NCBI RefSeq assembly: GCF_002021815.1
Contig: NZ_CP019952.1
Coordinates: 2,821,001 to 2,885,000 of the forward strand
Source of the DNA: Pseudomonas parafulva
Lineage (GTDB): Bacteria > Pseudomonadota > Gammaproteobacteria > Pseudomonadales > Pseudomonadaceae
DNA length: 64,000 nucleotides
Direction of reading: 5' to 3'
Both the position numbers and the translations under genes were made by a program. The notes beneath the pieces were generated by a model. The model worked only from the letters and a program-made list of their open reading frames with translations, did no database searches and was not told where the DNA came from. Below, one piece after another: positions 1 to 9,991 of the stretch (its first letter is position 1; each line of letters begins with the position of its first letter).

Positions 1-351
1 CGGTTCAGCGGTCGCCAGTCTCTGTCATAAGGCCGGATCTCGTAGGAGCCTTGCCCCATCCTCCCCTGAAGCGGCAATGTATTCACCGAACCAGAACAGC
101 TCGCCATACTGATGACCATCCTTGGTATAGTCCTCTGGCGCCAGTCGCAGTGGCCCTTGCCCCTCAGGCTCGGCCCGCCAGTAGTTGTACCAATGATCGT
201 TGTGGATACTTGCTACGTCGACGTGAAGCCACATTGGGGCGAGCTTGTCCTGGCAGTCCCACCATCGATCCGGGTGAATCAGCTCTTCGGTCAACTGCCA
301 TCAGCAGCGGGCAAGAAACGAGAGTTCAGGGTGATGAATGTAGTCGGTCAT
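1..351 (-). pseudogene. Broken paralogue of the neighbouring 205-residue gene (partial at window edge)
   Basis: Read on the minus strand from an ATG at 351, this encodes a relative of the protein at 487-1104. Shared blocks in order are ARC-WQ, LAP-W, EPEG, LFWFG/VLWFG and SYEIRP. Codon 17 (301-303) is TGA where the intact paralogue has TGG for Trp. A second lesion lies in the run of four C at 54-57: the reading frame that carries SYEIRP is reached only if one base is removed there. The gene then runs off the left edge. Two independent lesions make a pseudogene much likelier than a sequencing error. I do not recognise the family. Tandem duplicates of this size occur among toxin-immunity genes, but nothing here proves that. 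Confidence 0.8.
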
Positions 352-486
352 GCTGGCTCACTCTTGAGTCGGAATGTGAGCCTAACGCTAAGCAACGCCG
401 GCCGCGCATTGCAGAAGGAAGCGCTCTACATCAAGCCGGTCGAATCGATCAACACGTGTTGACCTAACTCGCCCTGACCGTAGTGG

Positions 487-1104
487 TTATTCCAACGGCC
501 TGGGATGAGGAGGCACAGGGCGACCGACCACCTCCAGACTGAGTGCACCTCGTCGCCCCTGGTGGGTGGCGAGGTAAGAGCGACCAAACTGCTTGTAACG
601 CCTGACTGCTGCCCCGGCAGGGTCAAACAACAGTAGATTGCTTTTACGCTGCCCAACCTTCAGATGCCGGGGATCAAGGCCATCAATGCCCCAGAGCGGC
701 GCGTTCTCCGTTCCTGCCGCCTGGGGACTACCGGACATACCTATAAAGCCGAAGTCTTTGGCCATGACATACTCAAGCCTGGGCCACAGATCAACGGTGG
801 ACTCGAAATAGGCCGGCCTGATCTCGTAACTGTACAGATCGCGAACATGGTACACCCCAAACCACAGGACAGGGCACAAGATGCCAACGCCCCTGAAAGG
901 CGGGCTGGGAGACGGTTCCAATGCGCCTTCAGGCTCTGTCCGCATCCAGCCATCATCACCGTCACCACTTTCGAAACCCACCCACAGCGGGGCCAGATGC
1001 TGCACGGCCGCGTGCCAAGCACCCTCTGCAATGCGGGCCCCGTCTATCTGCCACCAGCAACGTGCGTGAAAGCACAGATCGGGTTTGAAGGTATAGCTGT
1101 CCAT
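487..1104 (-). CDS. Uncharacterised 205-residue protein, intact paralogue of the pseudogene downstream
   Basis: The protein is soluble, Trp-rich and has no signal peptide or membrane segment. The start ATG is preceded by a GGAG ribosome-binding site. Notable stretches are ARCWWQ near residue 14, LAPLWVGF near 37, LWFGVY near 80 and SYEIRP near 92. The last 25 residues are Pro/Arg-rich and low in complexity, so the C-terminal end could itself be altered. A decayed copy of the gene follows about 135 bp downstream on the same strand, so this locus has undergone tandem duplication. I cannot assign a function. An immunity protein orphaned from a polymorphic toxin locus is one possibility, but no toxin gene is visible inside the window. 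Confidence 0.6.
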   Translation of the reverse strand: MDSYTFKPDLCFHARCWWQIDGARIAEGAWHAAVQHLAPLWVGFESGDGDDGWMRTEPEGALEPSPSPPFRGVGILCPVLWFGVYHVRDLYSYEIRPAYFESTVDLWPRLEYVMAKDFGFIGMSGSPQAAGTENAPLWGIDGLDPRHLKVGQRKSNLLLFDPAGAAVRRYKQFGRSYLATHQGRRGALSLEVVGRPVPPHPRPLE

Positions 1105-1177
1105 CGAGATGCTCCATTAGATCGTCGGAAGCACCACGCTAGAGGCCAGCCAAGCAGCGAAATAGAGGGAAAGGTGA

Positions 1178-1681
1178 CTACTCCAACGCGCTGTTGAGAA
1201 ACGATGGCGCGATGTAGCGCTGGTAATGCGCCTCTGACAACAGAAAGAACTCACGATCAATTGCATCGCGCAGTTGTGGCAGTTCCCAGTCGCGGAACTC
1301 GGGCAGCAATGCCATGCCGTAGGCCTCCAGGTCCCGAATCATGCGCGCGCCCCTGGCGATGAGCTGGTAGGCCCAGCAGTACTCGGACTGCTGCTCGACA
1401 TACCGTATGGCACGTTGTTCAAGTTGCTGGCGCAACAAGCCTTTGTCGAACACCTCGAGCTTGGCCATCATCACCTGAACCAGCAGTTGCTCCAGGCGTA
1501 ACCAGACCGCGCGTTTTTGCGCATCGTCATAGCCATTCCAGTGGATGACCTCATGGTGGAAGCGCTTGCACCCTCGGCATACCGTGTCTCCGTAAACCGT
1601 GGAACACAGGCCGACGCAGGGCGTTTTGATGGACTTGTTGGACATGAAATACAACGGCTTGAAGGTGGAGTACGCGGCCAT
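1178..1681 (-). CDS. DUF1289 domain-containing protein
   Basis: The N-terminal part carries the DUF1289 pattern: TPCVGLC, then a CxGC (CRGC) and a short segment ending around HWNGY. The cysteine arrangement suggests a small metal-binding module, although this is inferred from family appearance only. The remaining 110 residues are helical and charged and do not resemble anything I know. The ATG at 1681 was chosen because AAAGGG lies about 8 bases before it; an open frame continues a little upstream and another ATG lies at 1645. The protein would be 167 residues, longer than minimal DUF1289 proteins of about 60-80. It is divergent from acnB. Confidence 0.7.
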   Translation of the reverse strand: MAAYSTFKPLYFMSNKSIKTPCVGLCSTVYGDTVCRGCKRFHHEVIHWNGYDDAQKRAVWLRLEQLLVQVMMAKLEVFDKGLLRQQLEQRAIRYVEQQSEYCWAYQLIARGARMIRDLEAYGMALLPEFRDWELPQLRDAIDREFFLLSEAHYQRYIAPSFLNSALE

Positions 1682-2049
1682 GTTAGCCCTTTGTCTAACC
1701 AGGGTCACCCGTTAAAGTCATCATCGCCGCCTTACCTTCCAGCGTTTTTTACCGTAGAATCATCCGGCCTTTTCGAAGGCAACAATGTCCGTTGGAAGCT
1801 GTTTTCAAAGCGTCACGAGCACAGTTGATCCGGCAGAACGACGTTGGTCCGGGCCTGCATCCCCGCAGGCCCTAGCCAGCCCTCATCAGATGCTCGTTCT
1901 GCAGGCGTAAAACTTTGAAAGCAGCTTCCGCAAGGATTCCTTGCGACCCTGGCCAGGCGGCCCAAGAAGCTATGACGGCGCATGGGTGCAAGGAATGCTG
2001 GATGAGCGTCCCGGACCCCTTAAAGGGGCCACTGATGAGGGAAATAACT
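1682..2049. other. Intergenic region between the DUF1289 gene and acnB
   Basis: These 368 bases separate divergent genes and should hold both promoters. An open frame continuous with acnB extends back to about 1915, but it lacks aconitase similarity and better signals favour the GTG at 2050. I see no strong inverted repeat or convincing -35/-10 pair. Nothing else is identifiable. Confidence 0.4.
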
Positions 2050-4659
2050 GTGCTTGAAGCCTACCGCAAACACATCGAAGAGCGCGCCGCTCTGGGTATC
2101 GTGCCCCAGCCGCTGAACGCCGAACAAACTGCAGGCCTGGTCGAGTTGCTGAAAAACCCGCCGGCCGGCGAAGAAGCCTTCCTCGTAGACCTGCTCACCA
2201 ACCGCGTACCGCCTGGAGTCGATGAGGCCGCCTATGTCAAGGCAGCCTTCCTTTCGGCCGTCGCCAAGGGCGAAGCCACCTCGCCGCTGATCGATCGCAA
2301 GCACGCCACCGAACTGCTGGGCACCATGCAGGGCGGCTACAACATCGAGACGCTGGTCGCGCTGCTGGATGACGCCGAGCTGGGCGCCGTCGCGGCCGAG
2401 CAGCTCAAGCACACCCTGCTGATGTTCGATGCCTTCCACGACGTGGCTGAAAAAGCCAAGGCCGGCAATGCTCATGCCAAGGCCGTGCTGGAATCCTGGG
2501 CTGCCGGCGAGTGGTTCACCTCGCGCCCGGCCATCGCCGACAAATACACCCTGACCGTGTTCAAGGTGCCTGGCGAAACCAACACCGATGACCTGTCCCC
2601 TGCCCCGGATGCCTGGTCGCGCCCTGACATCCCGCTGCACGCCCTGGCCATGCTGAAAATGGCCCGCGACGGTATCGAGCCGCAGCAGCCGGGCTCAGTA
2701 GGCCCGCTGGCTCAGATCGAAGCGGTCAGGGCCAAGGGCTTCCCGGTCGCCTACGTGGGTGACGTGGTGGGTACCGGTTCTTCGCGCAAATCCGCCACCA
2801 ACTCGGTGCTGTGGTTCTTCGGCGACGATATCCCGTACGTGCCCAACAAGCGTGCCGGCGGTTTTTGCTTCGGCACCAAGATCGCCCCGATCTTCTACAA
2901 CACCATGGAAGACGCCGGCGCCCTGCCGATCGAGTTCGATTGCACCGACCTGGCCATGGGCGACGTGATCGACGTCTACCCGTTCAAAGGTGAAGTACGC
3001 CGTCACGAAAGCAATGAGCTGGTCACCACATTCGCGCTCAAGACCGAAGTGCTGCTCGACGAAGTGCGTGCTGGTGGCCGTATCCCACTGATCGTCGGCC
3101 GTGGCCTGACCGAAAAAGCCCGTGCCGAGCTTGGCCAGGGCCCATCGGACCTGTTCAAGAAGCCAGAGCAGCCTGCCGACACCGGCAAAGGGTTCACCCT
3201 GGCGCAGAAGATGGTCGGCCGCGCGTGTGGCCTGCCGGAAGGCCAAGGCGTACGTCCAGGCGCCTATTGCGAGCCGAAGATGACCACCGTGGGTTCCCAG
3301 GACACCACTGGCCCCATGACCCGTGACGAGCTCAAGGACCTGGCCTGCCTGGGCTTCTCCGCTGACCTCGTGATGCAGTCGTTCTGCCACACTGCGGCCT
3401 ATCCGAAGCCCATCGACGTTACCACCCACCACACCCTGCCAGACTTCATCCGCACCCGTGGCGGCGTGTCGTTGCGCCCAGGGGACGGCATCATCCACAG
3501 CTGGCTGAACCGCATGCTGATGCCCGATACCGTGGGTACCGGTGGCGACTCGCACACCCGCTTCCCGATCGGCATTTCCTTCCCTGCAGGCTCCGGCCTG
3601 GTAGCCTTCGCGGCCGCCACCGGCGTGATGCCACTGGACATGCCAGAGTCGATCCTGGTGCGCTTCAAAGGCAAGCTGCAACCTGGTATCACCCTGCGTG
3701 ACCTGGTGCATGCCATCCCTTACTACGCCATCCAGCAGGGCCTGCTGACCGTCGAGAAGAAGGGCAAGAAAAACGCCTTCTCCGGTCGCATCCTTGAAAT
3801 CGAAGGCCTGGACGAGCTGACCGTCGAGCAGGCCTTCGAGCTCTCGGACGCTTCGGCTGAACGCTCCGCCGCCGGTTGCACCATCAAGCTGCCGGAAAAA
3901 GCCATTGCCGAGTACCTCAAGTCCAACATCACCCTGCTGCGTTGGATGATCGGCGAGGGCTACGGTGATGCACGCACCCTGGAGCGTCGCGCCCAGGCCA
4001 TGGAAGCCTGGCTGGCCAACCCAGAACTGCTGTCGGCCGACGCCGATGCCGAATACGCCGAAATCATCGAAATCGACCTGGCCGACGTCAAGGAGCCTGT
4101 GCTCTGCGCCCCGAACGACCCGGACGATGCTCGCCTGCTGTCCTCGGTACAGGGTGAGAAGATCGACGAAGTGTTCATCGGTTCGTGCATGACCAACATT
4201 GGTCACTTCCGCGCCGCTGGCAAGCTGCTGGAAAAGGTCAAGGGTGGTATTCCGACCCGTCTGTGGCTGGCTCCGCCGACCAAGATGGATGCTCATCAGC
4301 TGACCGAAGAAGGCTACTACGGCATCTACGGCAAAGCCGGTGCGCGGATGGAAATGCCAGGCTGCTCCCTGTGCATGGGTAACCAGGCGCGGGTGCAGAC
4401 CGGTTCGACCGTGGTGTCGACCTCGACCCGTAACTTCCCGAACCGCCTGGGCGACGCCACCAACGTGTACCTGGCATCGGCCGAGCTGGCTGCGGTGGCT
4501 TCGATCATCGGCAAGTTGCCGACCGTCGAAGAGTACATGCAGTACGCCAAGGACATCGACAGCATGTCTGCCGACGTCTACCGCTACCTGAGCTTCGACC
4601 AGATTGCCGAGTTCCGCGAAGCGGCCGCTAACGCCAAGATTCCAGTGGTCCAGGCGTAA
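2050..4659 (+). CDS. acnB: Aconitate hydratase B (bifunctional aconitase / 2-methylisocitrate dehydratase)
   Basis: AcnB isomerises citrate to isocitrate in the TCA cycle, and in many bacteria also hydrates 2-methylaconitate to 2-methylisocitrate. The N-terminus [15 protein letters not shown] is that of AcnB. The N-terminal helical HEAT-like region covers roughly residues 1-160, followed by the swivel domain and the catalytic domains. The cluster ligands are the Cys of GSCMTNIGH and the two of CSLCMGN, matching the three [4Fe-4S] cysteines of the family. I chose GTG at 2050, with GAGGGA upstream; this gives 869 residues, the usual length. The gene is convergent with the methylcitrate operon, so both parts of propionate oxidation sit together. 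A strong bidirectional terminator follows. Confidence 0.97.
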   Translation: MLEAYRKHIEERAALGIVPQPLNAEQTAGLVELLKNPPAGEEAFLVDLLTNRVPPGVDEAAYVKAAFLSAVAKGEATSPLIDRKHATELLGTMQGGYNIETLVALLDDAELGAVAAEQLKHTLLMFDAFHDVAEKAKAGNAHAKAVLESWAAGEWFTSRPAIADKYTLTVFKVPGETNTDDLSPAPDAWSRPDIPLHALAMLKMARDGIEPQQPGSVGPLAQIEAVRAKGFPVAYVGDVVGTGSSRKSATNSVLWFFGDDIPYVPNKRAGGFCFGTKIAPIFYNTMEDAGALPIEFDCTDLAMGDVIDVYPFKGEVRRHESNELVTTFALKTEVLLDEVRAGGRIPLIVGRGLTEKARAELGQGPSDLFKKPEQPADTGKGFTLAQKMVGRACGLPEGQGVRPGAYCEPKMTTVGSQDTTGPMTRDELKDLACLGFSADLVMQSFCHTAAYPKPIDVTTHHTLPDFIRTRGGVSLRPGDGIIHSWLNRMLMPDTVGTGGDSHTRFPIGISFPAGSGLVAFAAATGVMPLDMPESILVRFKGKLQPGITLRDLVHAIPYYAIQQGLLTVEKKGKKNAFSGRILEIEGLDELTVEQAFELSDASAERSAAGCTIKLPEKAIAEYLKSNITLLRWMIGEGYGDARTLERRAQAMEAWLANPELLSADADAEYAEIIEIDLADVKEPVLCAPNDPDDARLLSSVQGEKIDEVFIGSCMTNIGHFRAAGKLLEKVKGGIPTRLWLAPPTKMDAHQLTEEGYYGIYGKAGARMEMPGCSLCMGNQARVQTGSTVVSTSTRNFPNRLGDATNVYLASAELAAVASIIGKLPTVEEYMQYAKDIDSMSADVYRYLSFDQIAEFREAAANAKIPVVQA

Positions 4660-4686
4660 GCCAGACAGCCATCCACTGGCTCCATG

Positions 4687-4722
4687 AAAAAAGCCCCGGC
4701 AGTGATGCCGGGGCTTTTTTTT
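4687..4722. terminator. Bidirectional rho-independent terminator between acnB and prpF
   Basis: A perfect 9-bp stem (GCCCCGGCA / TGCCGGGGC, 4693-4701 with 4706-4714) has a GTGA loop. It is flanked by six A on the left and eight T on the right, so it should stop transcription from both convergent genes. Confidence 0.93.
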
Positions 4723-4804
4723 CATTCAGAACAGTCAGGCACCGACTAAATCACGCCCAGACGCCTTCTTGAACGTGACGGGCCGGCGATGGCGAGCACG
4801 CCTG

Positions 4805-5995
4805 TCAGAAACTATCGCCAGGAACGCGTACCCAGCCCTCCATCAACACACGCGCGCTGCGACTCATGATCGCCTTGGTCACCGACCACTGCCCATCGAT
4901 CAGGCACGCCTGCGCACCTACCCGCAAGGTGCCCGATGGATGCCCGAAGCGTACAGCGCTGCGCTCACCGCCGCCTGCAGCAAGGTTCACCAGTGTCCCC
5001 GGGATGGCCGCAGCCGTACCGATCGCGACGGCGGCAGTGCCCATCATCGCGTGATGCAGCTTGCCCATGGACAAGGCACGCACCAGCAAGTCGATATCTT
5101 CTGCCCCCACCTGCTTGCCACTTGAAGCGAGATAAGCCTGTGCCGGCGCCACGAATGCCACCTTGGGGGTATGCTGGCGTGCGGCAGCCTGCCCTACATG
5201 TTCGATCAGCCCCATGCGCAGCGCACCATGGGCCCGTATCGCCTCGAACCGCTCAAGGGCAGCCGGATCCCCATTGATGGCATCCTGCAACTCCATGCCG
5301 CTGTAACCAAGATCGGCTGCATTGAGAAACACCGTTGGGATACCGGCATTGATCAACGTCGCCTTGAAGGTGCCAACCCCCGGCACTGCAAGCTCGTCGA
5401 TCAGGTTGCCGGTAGGGAACATCGTCCCACCTTCCCCATCATCGTCGGCTGCCGGATCAAGAAACTCCAGCTGCACTTCGGCGGCAGGGAACGTGACGCC
5501 ATCGAGCTCAAAGTCGCCGGTCTCCTGCACCTGACCGTCGCTCATCGGCACATGCGCTACGATGGTCTTGCCGATGTTGGCCTGCCAGATACGCACCGTG
5601 GCGACACCGGTGGCGGGTACCTGCGTGGGTTCTATCAGGCCACTGCCGATGGCGAACGCACCCACTGCTGCGGAAAGGTTGCCGCAGTTGCCGCTCCAGT
5701 CTACGAAAGGCTTGTCGATACTGACCTGGCCGAACAGGTAGTCCACATCATGATCAGGGCGCTTGCTGGCGGACAGGATCACGACCTTGCTGGTGCTGGA
5801 CGTCGCCCCGCCCATGCCGTCGATCTGCTTGCCATAGGGGTCGGGGCTGCCGATTACCCGCAGCAGCAAGGCATCGCGTGCCGGGCCGGGCGTTTGCGCC
5901 TGCGCCGGGAGGTCCTGCAAGCGGAAGAACACGCCTTTGCTGGTGCCGCCACGCATGTAAGTAGCCGGAATCTTGATTTGAGGTGCATGTGCCAT
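4805..5995 (-). CDS. prpF: 2-methylaconitate cis-trans isomerase PrpF
   Basis: PrpF isomerises the 2-methylaconitate isomer released by AcnD so that aconitase can hydrate it, completing the PrpD-independent route of the methylcitrate cycle. The sequence begins MAHAPQIKIPATYMRGGTSKG, the characteristic N-terminal motif of the family, and continues through SGNCGNLSAAVG, which contains the active-site Cys region of the diaminopimelate-epimerase-like fold. The ATG at 5995 is preceded by AGAGGC and gives 396 residues, the normal length. An upstream in-frame extension without homology was discarded. It is the last gene of the operon, 76 bp after acnD. Confidence 0.95.
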   Translation of the reverse strand: MAHAPQIKIPATYMRGGTSKGVFFRLQDLPAQAQTPGPARDALLLRVIGSPDPYGKQIDGMGGATSSTSKVVILSASKRPDHDVDYLFGQVSIDKPFVDWSGNCGNLSAAVGAFAIGSGLIEPTQVPATGVATVRIWQANIGKTIVAHVPMSDGQVQETGDFELDGVTFPAAEVQLEFLDPAADDDGEGGTMFPTGNLIDELAVPGVGTFKATLINAGIPTVFLNAADLGYSGMELQDAINGDPAALERFEAIRAHGALRMGLIEHVGQAAARQHTPKVAFVAPAQAYLASSGKQVGAEDIDLLVRALSMGKLHHAMMGTAAVAIGTAAAIPGTLVNLAAGGGERSAVRFGHPSGTLRVGAQACLIDGQWSVTKAIMSRSARVLMEGWVRVPGDSF

Positions 5996-6071
5996 GGATT
6001 GAAGCCTCTTGGATGGCCCGGTGGTCCGAGCCAGTGCGGGCGACTGGGGGCCGCAAGGCGGCCACGTTGCG

Positions 6072-8663
6072 TTAAACGGTCGCTTCGAGGAAGTCCTGGG
6101 CAAAGCGTTGCAACACCCCGCCCGCTTCGTAGATCGACACCTCTTCGGCTGTATCCAGACGACAGGTCACCGGCACGTCAAAACGCTCTCCTGTGCGACG
6201 GGTCACCGCCAGGGTCAGGGTAGCGCGGGGAGTACGGATGCCTATCACGTCATAGGTTTCGCTGCCGTCCAGGCCCAGTACCTTACGGTCGGTACCCGGC
6301 ATGAATTCGAGGGGCAAGACGCCCATGCCCACCAGGTTCGTGCGGTGGATGCGCTCGAACCCCTCGGCGACGATGGCCTCCACGCCCGCCAGACGCACCC
6401 CTTTGGCAGCCCAGTCGCGTGAAGAGCCCTGACCGTAATCGGCACCGGCCACGATGATCAGCGGCTGCTTGCGCTGCATGTAGGTTTCGATCGCTTCCCA
6501 CATGCGCATGACCCGGCCTTCGGGTTCAAGGCGTGCCAGCGAACCCTGCCTTACGCTGCCATCTTCATTGCGCACCATCTCGTTGAACAGCTTGGGGTTG
6601 GCGAAAGTGGCGCGCTGAGCCGTGAGGTGATCCCCACGGTGGGTGGCATAGGAGTTGAAGTCTTCTTCAGGCAAGCCCATTTTGGCCAGGTACTCCCCCG
6701 CCGCGCTGTCTAGCATGATGGCATTGGAGGGCGACAGGTGATCGGTGGTGATGTTGTCCGGCAGCAACGCCAGCGGGCGCATGCCACGCAAGGTGCGTTC
6801 TCCCGCCAGGGCGCCTTCCCAGTAGGGCGGGCGACGGATGTAGGTGCTCATGGGGCGCCAGTCGTACAGCGGCGCTACCTTGGGCCCACGGTCTTGCTCG
6901 ACGGCGAACATGGGGATGTAGACCTTTCGGAACTGTTCGGGCTTGACCGCAGCGCGGACCATCGCATCGATTTCTTCATCGCTGGGCCAGATGTCCTTGA
7001 GGCGAATTTCACGGCCATCCGATGCCACGCCCAGCACATCTTTCTCGATATCGAAACGGATCGTACCCGCGATGGCATAGGCCACAACCAAAGGCGGGGA
7101 CGCCAGAAATGCCTGTTTGGCATACGGGTGAATACGGCCATCGAAGTTTCGGTTACCCGACAACACCGCGGTGGTATACAGGTCCCGATCGATGATTTCC
7201 TGCTGGATGGCCGGATCGAGGGCGCCGGACATGCCGTTGCAGGTGGTGCAGGCGAAGGCGACGATGCCGAAGCCCAACGCTTGGAGCTCCGCCTCCAGGC
7301 CTGCCTCTTCCAGGTACAGCTGCACTGCCCTGGATCCAGGGGCGAGGGATGACTTGACCCAAGGCTTGCGCGTCAGCCCCAGCCTATTGGCATTGCGCGC
7401 CAGCAACCCGGCAGCGATCACGTTGCGCGGGTTGCTGGTGTTGGTGCAACTGGTGATGGCTGCAATGATCACCGCCCCGTCCGGCATCTGACCGGGTACC
7501 TGCTCCCAGGCACCTGCGATCCCCATGGCGGCCAGCTCGCTGGTGGCCACCCGGGCATGGGGGTTTGAGGGGCCCGCCATGGTGCGCACCACGCTGGCCA
7601 GATCGAAGTCCAGCGTGCGCTCGTAGACCACCTCGGTAAAGCTGTCAGCCCACAGACCCGCGGTCTTGGCGTAGGTCTCTACCAGTGCGACCTGCTGTTC
7701 CTCGCGGCCTGTCAGGCGCAGGTAGTCGATGGTTTGTTGATCGATGGCGAACATGGCCGCGGTGGCGCCATATTCAGGGGCCATGTTGGAGATGGTGGCG
7801 CGGTCGCCGAGCGTCAGGGCACGGGCGCCTTCCCCATGGAATTCCAGGTAGGCGCCGACCACCTTCTGCTTGCGCAAAAATTCGGTCAGGGCCAATACCA
7901 GGTCGGTTGCCGTCAGGTTGGGCGCCAGTTTACCAGTGAGCTGGACGCCGACGATTTCCGGCAGGCGCATCCAGGAGGCGCGCCCGAGCATGACGTTCTC
8001 GGCCTCAAGCCCGCCCACGCCGATGGCGATGACGCCCAAGGCGTCCACATGCGGGGTGTGGCTGTCGGTGCCGACACAGGTGTCCGGGTAGGCCACGCCG
8101 TCCTCACTGTGTATCACGGGCGACATCTTCTCCAGGTTGATCTGGTGCATGATGCCGTTGCCAGGCGGGATGACATCGACGTTCTTGAACGCTTTCTTGG
8201 TCCAGTTGATGAAATGGAAACGGTCTTCGTTGCGGCGATCCTCGATGGCCCTGTTGCGTTCGAACGCCTGGGGGTCATAGCCGCCACACTCGACGGCCAG
8301 TGAGTGATCGACGATTAGCTGCACTGGCACCACCGGGTTGACCTGGGCAGGGTCACCGCCCTTGTCGGCGATGGCATCGCGCAAGCCGGCCAGGTCGACC
8401 AGCGCGGTCTGACCCAGGATGTCATGGCAGACGACCCGGGCCGGATACCAGGGGAAATCGAGGTCGCGCTTGCGCTCTATCAGCTGGGCCAACGACGCCT
8501 GGAGCGTGCCAGGGCTGCAGCGGCGCACCAGGTTCTCGGCCAGCACACGCGAGGTGTAGGGCAAGCCCTGGTAGGCGCCGGGCTTGATGGCCTCGACGGC
8601 AGCACGGGCGTCGAAGTAATCCAGGTCAGTGCCTGGCAAGGCTTTGCGGTAGGCAGTATTCAT
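6072..8663 (-). CDS. acnD: Fe/S-dependent 2-methylisocitrate dehydratase AcnD
   Basis: AcnD is an aconitase-A-like enzyme that dehydrates 2-methylcitrate and works with PrpF in place of PrpD. Aconitase motifs are plain: CHDILGQTALVDLA near residue 85, DSHTPHVD near 205, the cluster cysteines in ITSCTNTSNP and ACTTCNGMSG, and the C-terminal swivel motif GADYGQGSSRDWAAKG. The start MNTAYRKALPG at 8663 gives 863 residues, the usual AcnD size; a GTG seven codons upstream is less likely. The gene lies between prpC and prpF, the standard arrangement in pseudomonads. No prpD accompanies it in this locus. Confidence 0.95.
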   Translation of the reverse strand: MNTAYRKALPGTDLDYFDARAAVEAIKPGAYQGLPYTSRVLAENLVRRCSPGTLQASLAQLIERKRDLDFPWYPARVVCHDILGQTALVDLAGLRDAIADKGGDPAQVNPVVPVQLIVDHSLAVECGGYDPQAFERNRAIEDRRNEDRFHFINWTKKAFKNVDVIPPGNGIMHQINLEKMSPVIHSEDGVAYPDTCVGTDSHTPHVDALGVIAIGVGGLEAENVMLGRASWMRLPEIVGVQLTGKLAPNLTATDLVLALTEFLRKQKVVGAYLEFHGEGARALTLGDRATISNMAPEYGATAAMFAIDQQTIDYLRLTGREEQQVALVETYAKTAGLWADSFTEVVYERTLDFDLASVVRTMAGPSNPHARVATSELAAMGIAGAWEQVPGQMPDGAVIIAAITSCTNTSNPRNVIAAGLLARNANRLGLTRKPWVKSSLAPGSRAVQLYLEEAGLEAELQALGFGIVAFACTTCNGMSGALDPAIQQEIIDRDLYTTAVLSGNRNFDGRIHPYAKQAFLASPPLVVAYAIAGTIRFDIEKDVLGVASDGREIRLKDIWPSDEEIDAMVRAAVKPEQFRKVYIPMFAVEQDRGPKVAPLYDWRPMSTYIRRPPYWEGALAGERTLRGMRPLALLPDNITTDHLSPSNAIMLDSAAGEYLAKMGLPEEDFNSYATHRGDHLTAQRATFANPKLFNEMVRNEDGSVRQGSLARLEPEGRVMRMWEAIETYMQRKQPLIIVAGADYGQGSSRDWAAKGVRLAGVEAIVAEGFERIHRTNLVGMGVLPLEFMPGTDRKVLGLDGSETYDVIGIRTPRATLTLAVTRRTGERFDVPVTCRLDTAEEVSIYEAGGVLQRFAQDFLEATV

Positions 8664-8768
8664 ATCGTTATCAGGCTCGGTCACGGATGGCGTTCAAGGG
8701 TGCGCGTGCGGGCAGACATGCTGGGCCACCCCGCGAGGCCAACAAAGTCTGCGCGGGGTGGGCGACCA

Positions 8769-9896
8769 TCAGCGCTGCTCGATCGGTACGAACTGACGCT
8801 GTTCGACGCCGATGTATTCGGCACTCGGACGGATGATGCGATTGTTCTCACGCTGCTCGAACACGTGCGCTGCCCAGCCGGTAAGCCGCGAGCAGACGAA
8901 GATCGGGGTGAACAGCTTGGTCGGTATGCCCATGAAGTGATACGCCGAGGCATGGTAGAAATCGGCGTTGGGGAATAAGCGCTTTTGCTCCCACATGGTC
9001 TTGTCGATGGCTTCGGACACCGGGTACAGCACCGTGTCGCCCACCTCATCGGCAAGGCGCTTGGACCACCCTTTGATCACCTCGTTACGCGGGTCGGACT
9101 CTTTGTAGATGGCATGGCCAAAGCCCATGATCTTGTCTTTGCGCTCGAGCATGTGCAGCAACTCGGTCGTCGCTTGTTGCGGGCTCTGGAAGCGCTCGAT
9201 CAGCTCCATGGCCGCCTCGTTGGCGCCGCCGTGCAGCGGGCCGCGCAGCGAACCGATGGCGGCGGTGACGCAGGAGTACAGGTCGGACAAGGTCGAGGCG
9301 CACACGCGGGCGGTGAAGGTGGAGGCGTTGAACTCGTGCTCGGCATAGAGAATGAGCGATACGTTCATCACCTTCACATGCAGCTCACTGGGCTGCTTGC
9401 CATGGAGTAACTGCAGGTAGTGGCCGCCCAAGGTGTCCTGGTCACTGACACAGTCGATGCGCACGCCGTGATGGCTGAAGCGGTACCAGTAACACATGAT
9501 CGCTGGGAAGACGGCCAGGAGCCGGTCGGTCTTGTCGCGCTGGGCATCGAAGGTGAGCTCGGGCTCCAGGGTTCCGAGCACGGAGCAGCCCGTGCGCATC
9601 ACGTCCATCGGGTGAGCGTCGCGCGGGATGCGCTCCAGTACTTCTTTCAACGCCTGGGGCAGGTCGCGCAGGCCCTTGAGCTTGTGCTTGTAGTCGGCAA
9701 GCTCGGCCTGGCAGGGCAGCTCGCCATACAACAACAGGTAAGCCACCTCCTCGAATTCGGCGTGGGCAGCCAGGTCGCGGACGTCATACCCGCGATAGGT
9801 CAGCCCTGCGCCGGCCTGACCTACCGTCGACAGGGCCGTCTGACCGGCAACCTGACCGCGTAGGCCTGCGCCGCTGAGTACTTTTGCTTCGGCCAT
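8769..9896 (-). CDS. prpC: 2-methylcitrate synthase
   Basis: PrpC condenses propionyl-CoA with oxaloacetate to give 2-methylcitrate, the first step of propionate removal in the cytoplasm. The sequence is a short-type citrate synthase of 375 residues with the typical GLTYRGYDVRDLA, HPMDVMRTG, LHGGANEAAM and MGFGHAIYK blocks; the latter two hold catalytic histidines of the family. The start ATG has GGAG at 6-9 bases. The leader just before it reads AACAAG then AAGAAAGGAG on the coding strand, which loosely resembles the A-rich Hfq/Crc catabolite-repression motif; this is only a weak hint. It is third in the operon, after the regulator and prpB. Confidence 0.96.
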   Translation of the reverse strand: MAEAKVLSGAGLRGQVAGQTALSTVGQAGAGLTYRGYDVRDLAAHAEFEEVAYLLLYGELPCQAELADYKHKLKGLRDLPQALKEVLERIPRDAHPMDVMRTGCSVLGTLEPELTFDAQRDKTDRLLAVFPAIMCYWYRFSHHGVRIDCVSDQDTLGGHYLQLLHGKQPSELHVKVMNVSLILYAEHEFNASTFTARVCASTLSDLYSCVTAAIGSLRGPLHGGANEAAMELIERFQSPQQATTELLHMLERKDKIMGFGHAIYKESDPRNEVIKGWSKRLADEVGDTVLYPVSEAIDKTMWEQKRLFPNADFYHASAYHFMGIPTKLFTPIFVCSRLTGWAAHVFEQRENNRIIRPSAEYIGVEQRQFVPIEQR

Positions 9897-9991
9897 GGTG
9901 CTTCTCCTTTCTTGAACTTGTTATGGAATGCAGGCTGGCTAACCCTTATCTACCCCTGAACCAGGGCGCTGCAGCGCGCGCAGTGGGCAGG

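Noticed and set aside
1915..2049. N-terminal extension of AcnB
   Set aside because: It lacks aconitase similarity, and the GTG at 2050 has a good ribosome site and gives the standard length.
2695..4725. A 676-codon open frame antisense to acnB
   Set aside because: Shadow of the aconitase gene; it even reads through the terminator.
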